Both the position numbers and the translations under genes were made by a program. Under the pieces are notes generated by a model. It was not told the DNA's origin. It ran no database searches and worked only from the letters and a program-made list of their open reading frames with translations. A stretch of 64,000 nt of DNA, from assembly GCA_907165275.2 (NCBI GenBank), contig OU015670.1, positions 2,879,501 to 2,943,500 on the forward strand, read 5' to 3'. This stretch comes from Zygaena filipendulae (lineage: Eukaryota > Arthropoda > Insecta > Lepidoptera > Zygaenidae). Positions 40,117-49,730 of the stretch are shown one piece after another (positions within the stretch are counted from its first letter, which is position 1; each line of letters begins with the position of its first letter).

Positions 40117-42527
40117 ATGGCGGGCAGGGCTCCGTCACGCGACCCGCGTCTAACGCGGGAAGCGCCTCCCCCTCGCGACGGCGACCACCCGCCGTCGCGC
40201 TCCGCGGCGACCCAGCCCGGGGGCAAGCGGCCGGCGACCCAGTCGACCGCACACACCCCCGCACTGGTGTCTGCTCAAACGAGTGCCACCGCGGCCTCGT
40301 CTCCCGCCCCGCGCGCCGCGGCGGCCAAGGGCACAGGGCACAGTTTGCCCCCGCCCATGACCGCCGCGTCGCGTCCGGCGCAGCCCGCCTTCCCGGGCAC
40401 CATCTCACCCGGAACGGCCCCCCCCTCGCCTGGGGACAGCGCGTCGCGACCGGCGAAACATAGCTCGTCGGCCCCGCGCCCCGCTGCCCCCAAGCCAAGG
40501 GCAGCCCCGCCCCCCCGCTCCGCGCCCTCATCCCCTACGAGGGCCGGACCGGAGTTCGGGCGACCGACCCCCCCGCCGGTGCGTGCCCGCACCTCGGAGG
40601 GGCTCAAGGAGCGTGGACCCCCGCGCGCCGCCGAGTCGGCGGCGCCTCGGGGGCTGGGGGCATCTAAGTATCCCCCCACCCCTGTAACAGTCGCCGGCTC
40701 GGCGACGCTCGCGCACACCAGCCGCGCGCCCGCGGCCGAATTGCCGCCCTCCCCAGCCCAGCTGCCTCTCCACCGCCCGGACATGTCCCCGAACGCCCAC
40801 CTGGAGGTAGATATGCTTATTACCTCCAGGCTGAAACAGACGGGGCTTCTGTCCGGGGAGCTGATGGAGGTAATGGCGCGTACGCTGCGGGACCGCAGAC
40901 GCGCCCTTCTCGGCTCCTCCGAGAGCTTGGCCGGTAGGACCGCAGAGGAGGAATTCCACGTGCAGCTCGCACGCAAGGCTCCTCTGCACCTACCGGCACT
41001 GGAAACTCCCCCTGCGGGGGCGTCACGCAGGCTGCGCGTCCCCGACTCCTCCGATGACGAGGAGCCTGGCAAGCGAGCCTGCCACAACTTGTCGCCCCCA
41101 GAGGGCGCCCCGAGCCTCCCGTCTCCCAGGCCGCAACGCGAGCCGCGAGCACGTCCGCTCGCGGCCGCCAGGCCGGAGAGCCCTATTATGGACTCCCCTA
41201 TGAGCCCTCCGAGGCCCGACGAGAGCCCTGCAAGGGCCCCCCCGCGGCCCTCTTTTGCCGACGCCGTGCGGGCTGCGTCCCCACCGGCGCCCGTTGCCAC
41301 GCCGACGGACGCACAGCCCGCCGCTCCAGCCGCGCCTGCCGACGGCGGCGCGGGGGCGGCGCGAAAGGGGGACAAGCGCAGGAGCGCCTACCCCCCCCTG
41401 GTCGTGGAAAACCTTCCCGACTGGGCGCGCCACTTCCGCGTCCTCAGGGAAAAACTGGGGCGGACTCCTAGCGCACGCCCATATGGCAAGGGCGTGCGCT
41501 TCATACCAAAGGACGAATCAGAATACCGTCTGGTCCAGCGCTATTTAACGGCGCTGGAAAAGGAGGACCGGACGGTGTCCTGGTTCGCGTACTCCCTTCC
41601 GGCGGATCAGAGTGTCAAGGTAGCAATAAGGGGGCTACCGATCGACACTGATCCGTCGGAAATTACCCAGGAGCTCGTAGCCATGGGCTACGAGCCGGAG
41701 TACGTCCGCCCCATCCGCGCCCGCGCCGGCAGGCCCGGCTGCATATATTACGCCCAGCTGCGCCGCACCCCGAACCTCACCCCGGGCATATACAACGTCA
41801 CAGAGATGCTGTGTATGCCCGGGATCAAAATCGACGCCTGGCGGGGCAAGCGCGGACCCGCGCAATGCCACCGGTGTCAGCAGTTCCGGCACTCGTCGTT
41901 CGGCTGCCACCGGAGGCTCGCGTGCGTCCGCTGCGGCGAGGAGCACGCCGCTGCCAACTGCCCCCGCCCCAAAGAGGAGCCCCCCACCTGCGTCAACTGC
42001 GGGGGGCACACCCGGCCAACAGGGCGTCGTACCCTGTCTTCAAAAGGGAAGCCCGAAACAAAAAGGTAGGCTCGGTCGCCCTGTCCACCGGCCGACCTGT
42101 CGCCTCGCAAGTGGCGCAGGTGGCAGCGGAAGCCGGCGCCACCACTCTGATGGCGCCTGCGAACACCCCGAAGCGGCGTGCTCCGGGTGCGGCGGCCCCT
42201 CCTTCCTCTTCCGGCGTGAAGAGGAAGAGAAAGAGGGGCAACAAAAAGAAGAAGGGGAGCAGGGAGGGGGCTGCTTCAGCGCCCCCGGCAGTGACCTCTG
42301 GTCCGGCCACCGCTCCTCCCCAACCTCCATCAGCAACGGCTCTCCCCGCTGCCCGCAGGCCCGGCGCTTCTAAGCCCCGGGCCCCGGGAGCGGGCAAGAG
42401 CAACAAGCTCGTCGCCATCGAGATGGTGATCGGCGTCCTCCAAGATGTGCTGGTGGCCATCAGGGACGACGCCGACCCCATCCAGGTCATCCTAAACGGG
42501 ATGTCCCGCATCATGCAGCAGGTGTGA
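40117..42527 (+). pseudogene. Jockey ORF1 (Gag), one-base frameshift in a G run
   Basis: From the ATG at 40117 the frame runs 650 codons to 42069. The correct family frame continues as 41811-42527. The long N-terminus is Pro/Ala/Arg-rich. The conserved core begins at about residue 420 (YPPLVVENLPDWARHF, GVRFIPKDESEYRLVQ), followed by the PRE_C2HC-type region (VKVAIRGLPIDTDPSE, YYAQLRRTPNLTPGIYN) and zinc knuckles CHRCQQFRHSSFGCH and CVRCGEEHAAANC. The third knuckle is cut: six Gs at 42001-42006 replace seven in the copy at 4448. A basic tail (KRKRKRGNKKKKG) precedes the stop at 42525. Gag binds the RNA and carries it to the nucleus. Confidence 0.85.
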
Positions 42528-42538
42528 CCTCGCTCAGG

Positions 42539-45208
42539 ATGATCTACTGGAACGCCAACGGTCTTCGGGGCAAAACATCCGTCCTGAAGACCGTTCTGCG
42601 CGACCAGCAGATCGACGTGGCGTTGGTCTGCGAGACTCTTCTAAGGCCGACGACTAACCTAACAGTCGCCGGCTACCATGTCTATCGCCAGGACGAAATC
42701 AGCCCTCAGGGTCAGGCCTATAGAGGGCTGGTAGTGCTAGTCAAGCGAGGAGTCGTCCACCAACGAGTTCCCGCCGTGCAGCTCTCGGCGCTCAGCGCCC
42801 TGGGCGTCGAGCTGTGCGTCGCCGGCAACCCAACGCGGCTTTACGCTGCGTACAAGCCGCCGCAGCTGAGATTCCAGCCGGGTGATATCCACACCCTGCT
42901 GGAATCCAACATCCCCACTGCCGTTGCCGGTGACTTCAATTGCAAGCACACGGCGTGGAACTCGACCCACGACTGCCCGAACGGCAGACGACTCCTCCGC
43001 GACGCCGAGGCCCACGGCTACGAGGTCGAAGGGCCGGAAACTCCTACGCATTATCCGGCCCAGACGTCGCATCAACCTGACGTCATCGACCTCATAGCCC
43101 ACCGTGGGCTCCTCTGCCGGCCCTCTATAGAGGCCCTGCCCGAGGACATGGGCTCCGACCATGTCCCGGTCCTGGTCGTCCTGGCGAACATGCCACAAAG
43201 AGTCTCGCCACCAACGCCGCGCCGATCGATAGACTGGAGAAGTTTCTCCGGCTCGATGGCGACGAGCACCCCCTCGAGGCCCCTCATCTCTCCGGGGGAC
43301 GTTGAGCTCCTAGCTTCGGACATCACCGCCTGTGTTCAAGGCGCCCTTAACACCTCCTCGCGCACCATGATGACGGGGGGCAGGTTGCCCCCGCTTCCCG
43401 CCGACATCAGGAACCTGATCGGCGAGAAGAGGCGCCTGCGCAGGCGGTGGCAGCAATGTCGCTGCCCCCGGATGAAGACGGAGCTCAACGCCCTCACGGA
43501 CCGGATCAAGGATGCCCTGAGGGAGCAAGAAGCCGACGCATGGGAGAGGCGCATTGAGGCGGCAAGCGAGGACTGGACCAGTGTCCATCGCCTCTGCCGC
43601 CAACTCTCTGGCGCCCGGCCCCCGATCAGACCGCTCAAAGCGGACGACGGTACGCTGAGGTATCGCGCGGAAGACCGCGCGAGGATCCTCGCCGACCACC
43701 TCGAACGCCAGTTCCGCCCAAATCCCACTGACGATGTGGAGCACGTCGCAGCGGTGGCTGCCCAGCTTCGGGAGTATTTCGCAGCGCCGATGGCGCCGGA
43801 GGAGGACCCAATCGTGTTCTCCCCTGGCGAGGTGCAGCGGATGACCCGAAAACTGAAGCCGCGTAAGGCCCCGGGCGCAGACGGTATCACTAATGCAGCG
43901 CTGCGTCACCTGCCGTTTCGCTCCATAGCGGCGGTGACGCGCCTGTATAACGGTATCCTGCGCACGGGGCACTATCCTACCGTATGGAAAACCGGCAGGG
44001 TCATCATGCTGCCCAAACCGGGGAAGAATGTCACTCTCCCCGGCAGTTATCGGCCTATCACGCTGCTGCCTACGCTCTCGAAGCTGTTCGAGCTGCTACT
44101 GCTGCGACGTATGTCTCCGCACATCACTCCCAGGAGGGAGCAGTTTGGGTTCCGGGCGGAACACTCCACCACCCTCCAGTTGTCGAGGGTGATTCAGCAC
44201 ATGACGGTGGCCCTCAACAAGAGGACAACCACCGTCGCTGTTCTCCTCGACATGGAGAAGGCGTTCGATAGGGTCTGGCATGAGGGTCTTCTGCTGAAGC
44301 TATCGTCGTCCGCGCTTCCCCGGCGTATAGTCCGGGTGGTGGCGTCCTTTCTATCTGACCGTCGCTTCTGTGTGGCGGTCGAGGACGTCACCTCGACTGA
44401 GCGTCCGATCGGGGCCGGCGTGCCGCAGGGCAGCTGCCTCTCCCCGGCCTGTTACTCCCGATACACCGACGACATCCCAGTGGGGGATGGGGTCGAGTTG
44501 GCTCTGTACGCCGATGACGCGGCGTACTACACCTCATCCATGAGCTCTGCGTTCGCCGCGAAACGGCTGCAGCGCACGCTCGACCTCCTCCCGGACTGGC
44601 TCTCCAAGTGGAGACTGTCGGTCAATGTCGGGAAGACACAGGCCATATGCGTCGGCAACCTTAAACGCCCACCGCCACCTCTCCGCCTCTACGGGCAGGA
44701 CATTGCGTGGTCCCCTCAGGTAAAGTACCTGGGGGTCACGCTGGATCGTCGGCTCACGTTGAGGCCTCACGTGAGAAACGTCATCGCGAGCGCCCGCGCC
44801 GCGCGGTGTCAGCTGCGCGGCGCGCTCGACTCTCGGCTCCCTCTGAGGGTAAAAGTCGGGGTCTACAAGACCTATATTAGGCCCCGACTCACCTACGCCG
44901 CTCCGGCATGGTACGCACTGCCATGTGCGTCCCTGCGCGCGAGCCTGCAATCGCAGCAAGCCATGGCACTGCGTGCCGCTGCCGGAGCTCCGCGCTACGT
45001 GCGGAACTCCGTTATCCAGAGGGACCTGAGAGTCGAGCCGCTGGACGAGTTCGTCCAACGGCTCACCTCTCGGATGTTCGAGCGGGCGGATGCGTCGGAC
45101 CACGAGCACATCCGTGGTCTGGCCCCCCTCCACGCCCGTCCACCCGAGGGGAAGCGATATCCGCGCGAGCTTATCGCTCGCGATGACAAGCCAACGCTGC
45201 CCACCTAG
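42539..45208 (+). CDS. Jockey ORF2: endonuclease and reverse transcriptase
   Basis: The first ATG is at 42539, 11 bases after the ORF1 stop (42525-42527); the frame is also open from 42524. Termination-reinitiation is likely. The 889-residue protein starts with the endonuclease (MIYWNANGLRG, CETLL, YKPPQL, AGDFNCKHTAWNS, DLIAH, GSDHVPVLV). Reverse transcriptase follows at about 430-720: LPKPGKNVTLPGSYRPITLL, EQFGFRAEHSTTLQL, DMEKAFDRVWH, GVPQGSCLSP and YADDAAYY with the catalytic Asp pair. A C-terminal region without an RNase H domain ends it, as in Jockey. No lesions. Confidence 0.92.
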   Translation: MIYWNANGLRGKTSVLKTVLRDQQIDVALVCETLLRPTTNLTVAGYHVYRQDEISPQGQAYRGLVVLVKRGVVHQRVPAVQLSALSALGVELCVAGNPTRLYAAYKPPQLRFQPGDIHTLLESNIPTAVAGDFNCKHTAWNSTHDCPNGRRLLRDAEAHGYEVEGPETPTHYPAQTSHQPDVIDLIAHRGLLCRPSIEALPEDMGSDHVPVLVVLANMPQRVSPPTPRRSIDWRSFSGSMATSTPSRPLISPGDVELLASDITACVQGALNTSSRTMMTGGRLPPLPADIRNLIGEKRRLRRRWQQCRCPRMKTELNALTDRIKDALREQEADAWERRIEAASEDWTSVHRLCRQLSGARPPIRPLKADDGTLRYRAEDRARILADHLERQFRPNPTDDVEHVAAVAAQLREYFAAPMAPEEDPIVFSPGEVQRMTRKLKPRKAPGADGITNAALRHLPFRSIAAVTRLYNGILRTGHYPTVWKTGRVIMLPKPGKNVTLPGSYRPITLLPTLSKLFELLLLRRMSPHITPRREQFGFRAEHSTTLQLSRVIQHMTVALNKRTTTVAVLLDMEKAFDRVWHEGLLLKLSSSALPRRIVRVVASFLSDRRFCVAVEDVTSTERPIGAGVPQGSCLSPACYSRYTDDIPVGDGVELALYADDAAYYTSSMSSAFAAKRLQRTLDLLPDWLSKWRLSVNVGKTQAICVGNLKRPPPPLRLYGQDIAWSPQVKYLGVTLDRRLTLRPHVRNVIASARAARCQLRGALDSRLPLRVKVGVYKTYIRPRLTYAAPAWYALPCASLRASLQSQQAMALRAAAGAPRYVRNSVIQRDLRVEPLDEFVQRLTSRMFERADASDHEHIRGLAPLHARPPEGKRYPRELIARDDKPTLPT

Positions 45209-45406
45209 CTTGGCTGACGGGGCCTGGACGCCGCCCTGACGGGCGGCGTCGGCCCCGCCCCGACGATCCACGCGGTCTTTAGACCGCCCCCCAGTTCCTG
45301 TCCGTAGTGGCGGACAGCGTGGGATCGCCCACTGCAGGGGGCTCTGCCCCGAAGCAGTCACCTCTGCCGCCTCCCCTTCGGGGAGGCAGCAAGAGAAGGC
45401 CAAGGC
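45209..45406 (+). other. Jockey 3' region with hairpins
   Basis: Two perfect hairpins: GCGGTCTTTAGACCGC at 45272-45287 (7-base stem) and GCCTCCCCTTCGGGGAGGC at 45369-45387 (8-base stem). The first is kept in the short derivative at 33987; the second is half deleted there. They may be recognised by the element reverse transcriptase (inference). Confidence 0.7.
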
Positions 45407-45421
45407 CGGTCCGGCACTCAG
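45407..45421. repeat. Jockey right target-site duplication
   Basis: CGGTCCGGCACTCAG, as at 39605. Confidence 0.92.
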
Positions 45422-45930
45422 TCGCAACACAGCCACCGAAGAGGCAACAGCGGAATAAGGAAGCCGAAACCTGGGGAATTCCGAAATAAGAAACTTGAAG
45501 AATTGTTTTGAATTCGCCGCCATCAACATTCCTGCTCTCCTCTGAGGTCCTAGTGGGTTGTACCTGGTACCCATAATACCTACTACGCATTCAGGGGTGC
45601 GTGGAGGCGTGCGCCACCAGCGACGTCAATACCAGCAAGGTGCGCACGTCTAACATTGGGAGATTGTCCCAGGACGGCCAGGTACATCAAGAACCTGGAT
45701 CCATCCGAAACAATTATCGTCTTAAATATTTTTTATAAACACCCATATTTTCATTTAATCGGCCAGTAACAACTAAGTACTTTATTTTGGTAAATTACAG
45801 TACAGTGCAACCTTAATATAACAAATATCAATTTAACGATTTTCTCGATTTAACAACAACAAACCTCCTCCTCTTATACGCTCAAACCTAGTATGTTTTA
45901 AATAATAACACAAGATTTATTGTTTTGTTT
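45422..45930. other. Spacer in the hAT-1 intron right of the Jockey
   Basis: GC-rich to about 45720, then AT-rich up to the hAT-1 exon 2 acceptor. No coding region recognised. The GC-rich part may belong to the same promoter-bearing insertion as 39500-39604. Confidence 0.4.
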
Positions 45931-46797
45931 CAGTCGGAAAACAGCAGTGACAACATCACGACAGCTACAGTTGATTGGGTGGTGAAAAAATATCTTCCCT
46001 TCTCATTTTTCGATGACGAAGCTACACAAGTACCTATATTTTCGACGTATTTGCCCTAATATGGTGTTTCCTAAAAGGTCTACACTTAGAAGGAAAGTCA
46101 AAGAGCGATTTGAAGAGCTCCAATTGAATCTCAAGGAACGACTTCAACAATTATCATCTAAAATGTCTTTTACCATTGATGGGTGGACGTCAATTGCTGG
46201 TAGGAGTTACTACGGGGTTACTATTCATTATATAGACAACGAATGGAAGTATCAATCTGTAGTTCTTGATTTTATACCATCAGACGGTCGACATACTGGG
46301 GAAGATATTGCAACGATTTTCCATGAATGTTTTTGGAATATGGCATAATTGATAAAATACAAGGTATCACGGTCGACAACGCAACTGCAAATACCAAATT
46401 TATGTATGAACTGGGCAAACAGCTGCCGCCACACTTTGATTCAGACAATCAACATTTCCGGTGCTTTGCTCACATTTTAAACCTTGGTGTACAAGATTTA
46501 TTAAAGACCTTAGCATTACACTGTGAGTCTGACACTAACGCGCAAGATCAGCAGTACGAAGACTATGCAGACGAAACTGAGGATGAGGAAGATGAAGAAT
46601 CTGCACCAAATATTGCTGACTCGCGTACATCTGTAACAAAGTTACGCAGTATTTCCAGTAAAATAAAAAGAAGTGAGATAGTGAAGAAGAAGTTTCAGTC
46701 TGCTTGTGAAGCAGCTGGCGTGCCATCAAATCTAAATGCCATTCTTGACTGTCCAACGAGATGGAATTCCACACATGATATGATATGATATGATATG

Positions 46798-47313
46798 CTT
46801 TTGACAGCATACATTTTTTCTTCATTACTGTATGTTGGTCGCAGATGGGCGATGACGTGTTCACCCACAAAGTGAAGTTATTGATACCGAACGCTTTGTG
46901 GAGAGTAATAGAAAGTTTTTTTAATTATTTTTTTACCTTATTACGATGTTTAAATACCAACAAATTGTTGAACATAAAAAATTGTGAAACAAAATGGTGT
47001 TATAATTTTGAAACACGATTTACTCAAAAAATTTTCAATGTGGGTTAACGCACTGTTGCTTATCTGTGTCCAAGTGTAGGTACTTGATACTCAATATATT
47101 TTTTTCTCTGTAAAGTAGTGGATCTTGCAAAATTCATCTTCCAGTGTTTAATTTTTACTTGATGTGTCTGTTTGTCCTAAAGTATATTTAAATAGTAATA
47201 AGCGAGAATGTGCCTGCCGATAAACTGTTTTTGCAGTTTGGCAGAAAGTAGCATTCAGGAAATATGATGTATTGTCTTTAAATAAATAAAAAAAAAAAAA
47301 AAAAAAAAAAAAA
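46798..47313 (+). mobile_element. Retroposed copy with A tail inside hAT-1
   Basis: The hAT-1 codons before and after (THDMI and GFGLKVRAG) join perfectly if this segment is removed. It ends in AATAAATAAA and a run of about 26 As. ATATGAT stands at both edges, with GATAT repeats multiplied on the left. The first 70 bases hold a short open frame (AYIFSSLLYVGRRWAMTCSP, then stop), the rest is like a 3' untranslated region. This fits a 5'-truncated processed pseudogene or SINE. The source gene is not recognised. Confidence 0.75.
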
Positions 47314-48191
47314 ATATGATTGGATTTGGTTTAAAAGTGAGAGCGGGCATTGACATATTGTGCAGTTCTGTCACCGAATTAAATGATTTTCAAATCACAG
47401 CTAATGAATGGCAGGTACTCGAAAAATTACATAAATTTCTAATAAACTTTAAACTTTTAAGTACAAAACTTGGTGGAGACAAATATGTTACATTACCGCT
47501 AGTCATTGTATCATTCAATCTCTTGCTAGATAAAATTGAATTCATGGTAAAACAGTTAGATGAGAAACCTAATCGATCTGAAGCGGATGAAAGGCTCATT
47601 CTAGCTTTCCAAGCAGCTCGAGACAAAATGCTTAAACATTACAAGAAGAGCAACTGGATTTATTGTACTTCTTTAATTTTAGACCCAAGGCATAAGGCTC
47701 AGACTTTTGACCTGACAATGTGGGGGAAGCAACTTAAAACAGAAAGTCTGCGCAAGTTCAATGAACTTTATGAAGAATATAAAAGTCTACACTCACTGAA
47801 CAAATCTCTGGAATTACCAGAAAAAGAAAATAAAGTATGTGATGAAGATGAAGACGTAATAGACTTTGATAAACTCTATGAATGTCCCTCGACGTCATCT
47901 GGATCTTGTCTTCAAGGCTTAGTGATAGACGAGTTGGAGGAGTACCTGAGAAAACCAAGAACTGCCAGCTCGGAAGACATTTTAGATTGGTGGAGGACGC
48001 ATGAGACAGAGTATCCGATTTTATCGAAAATGGCCCGTGATTTTCTCTCAATACCTGCAACTTCAGTACCTGCTGAGAGGTTATTTTCTAAAGCATCATT
48101 AGTAATTAGAAAACATAGAAATAGGTTAAGTGATGATGAGTCAGCCAGATGGTTACTTTGTATTAATTCTTGGTCAAAAAAAATTATATAA

Positions 48192-48600
48192 AGTATCATA
48201 ACCTAATGATAAAGCTGTTGATTTGTGTTGTATTTTATTTTTTATTCAAATAAATGATAAATCGTAAAACTCTTTTATTAAATTTCTTATAAGTTGAGGG
48301 TTCAATCTCTTTCTAGACAGATAAGTATTGTTCTTTAAAATACAGTCAAGTTATTGTAATTAATTTGTTTTTTTACATGTTTTAGCAAATGTAAGCTTAT
48401 AAATCATAAATGTTTATTAAGAAACAGTTACTTCCATGGAAAACGACATATAGGTCAGTTGGTTTTTCGAATTTCTTATCAAATCTTCAGTTATTTATTA
48501 ATCTGCTTGATCTTTACTATGGCTATGTTAATTCAAGCTCACAATGTTCCAATTCTAATACGTTTTTCTAAGATTTAAAGTAAACTTTAATAAATAGTAA
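48192..48600. other. hAT-1 3' region, no gene
   Basis: AT-rich sequence between the transposase stop and the right subterminal array. Confidence 0.5.
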
Positions 48601-48617
48601 TAGACTAATAGGTAATT

Positions 48618-48751
48618 GCAAGACTTGCAAGACTCTTGCTGCAAGACCAAGACCAAGACTGGGAGCGCAAGACCAAGACCAGGTGTATTGGCGCAAGACC
48701 AAGACCAAGACTGGCTAAGTCTCGTCTTGTTCTTGCATTTGGGCAACACTA
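48618..48751. repeat. hAT-1 right subterminal array and terminus
   Basis: Three spaced CAAGACCAAGACC blocks, a reverse TCTCGTCTTGTTCTTGC, then the terminal TTTGGGCAACACTA. Confidence 0.8.
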
Positions 48752-49434
48752 GCGGAGGGACTAGGGCGAATTTCGATGCCACGATCGGTTTCTGGAAATA
48801 GTTTCACATTGAGTTATCAAACTACACAGGTAACGAATAAGATCTAATTTAGATTACTCCGATTGCGATATCTTTAATCTTTTTGTCACTCGGTGGCCAG
48901 CCGATACACGCTCGCTATGCCTATAGGTATAGGTAAGTAGTTTTGTTTAGTTTAGTTTGATGCGAACTTCACAGGAACTTCCTCGGCGCTTGTCGTCAGC
49001 CGTTTCCGGCCGTTTGTTTTTATTACTTTATAGTTTATAGGTAATTGGTCATCTCTTTAAATGAAAAAGATATTTTTATTTTTAATTAGATTATTATTTT
49101 AGATTAGTGTTTGTAGATAATATATCTCTTTATATCGTACTGTAAATAGTTTAATAGTAGCAGTGTTAAGTTTTATTTGGTAAAAAAGTGAACTTTATTT
49201 TTTTTTATAATGTCACGTAAAAAACGACATTTCGAGAAAAAAGACAATCCAACTGGGTTTGCATTGTGTAAATACTGTAACACAAATATTTCTTTCAAAT
49301 CAACTACCGGTAACTTAAGCGCAGATTTAAAAAGGTCACATGCATCAGTATATTTGGCGCAAAACACAAACAATCTAGAAAGTGACTGTGACACACAACA
49401 AACTATTGAAACTAGAACTGTCGAGCAAAATTTG

Positions 49435-49442
49435 CCGAGTAC
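49435..49442. repeat. hAT-3 left target-site duplication
   Basis: CCGAGTAC, repeated at 51807-51814. Confidence 0.92.
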
Positions 49443-49730
49443 CAGGGTTGGAAAAAATCACGATTTTTTGCAAAAAATCAAAAATCATTGATTTATTCCA
49501 AAAAATCCAAAAGATCATGATTTTTTCGATTTTTTGCTTGAATTTTTATAATGTGCTCATAATAGTGCGTGAAACGAAACGCGCATTGATTTGACAGCGC
49601 GGGCGGCGCGGCGGCTGGGGGATTTCCCGTGCATTGTGTTGTGACATGACGCTAGTAGTTCAGTTCCATCAAATTCGTTCGGAAGAAACGCAAGTTCAGA
49701 TTGATAAAAATAGTTAAAAATTATGTAAAA

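Larger units (their letters stand above)
39620..45406 (+). mobile_element. Full-length Jockey non-LTR retrotransposon
   Basis: The element starts GACTGGCTACCC and ends AAGGCCAAGGC, with 15-base target duplications. It has a 5' untranslated region (39620-40116), ORF1 (gag), ORF2 (endonuclease/reverse transcriptase) and a 198-base 3' region with two hairpins and no poly(A) tail. ORF2 is intact; ORF1 has one frameshift. It sits in the hAT-1 intron. High GC content (mostly above its host) makes it stand out. Confidence 0.92.
38330..48191 (+). pseudogene. hAT-1 transposase (BED finger, spliced, frameshifted)
   Basis: Exon 1 (38330-38629) encodes a BED zinc finger (FCKLCQHKK, then LRKHLISFHKK) and ends at donor GTAAGA. 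Exon 2 starts at 45934 after TTTCAG (SENSSDNITTATVDWVVKKY). Frameshifts near 46025 and 46330 (extra T) break it. Catalytic regions are FTIDGWTS, GITVDNATANT, FRCFAHILNL and CPTRWNSTHDM. At 46798 a retrocopy interrupts the gene. Translation resumes at 47316, giving GFGLKVRAGIDIL, YPILSKMARDFLSIPATSVPAERLFS (the hAT dimerisation region) and the stop at 48191. The Jockey lies in its intron. Confidence 0.85.
36822..48751 (+). mobile_element. hAT-1 with nested Jockey and retrocopy
   Basis: Terminal inverted repeats TAGTGTTGCCCAAA and 8-base duplications GCGGAGGG (36814-36821 and 48752-48759) define it. Subterminal arrays of CAAGACCAAGACC occur at both ends. Without the Jockey (with one duplication) and the retrocopy it is about 5.6 kb. 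The BED-finger transposase gene runs along the plus strand but is frameshifted. It inserted in hAT-2 about 290 bases from its left end. Confidence 0.88.

Noticed and set aside
40275..41375. 366-codon minus-strand ORF opposite Jockey ORF1
   Set aside because: Low-complexity Gly/Ala/Arg composition mirrors the Pro/Ala-rich gag on the plus strand.
44534..45574. 346-codon minus-strand ORF opposite Jockey ORF2
   Set aside because: Shadow of the reverse transcriptase coding region and its 3' end; no family motif.
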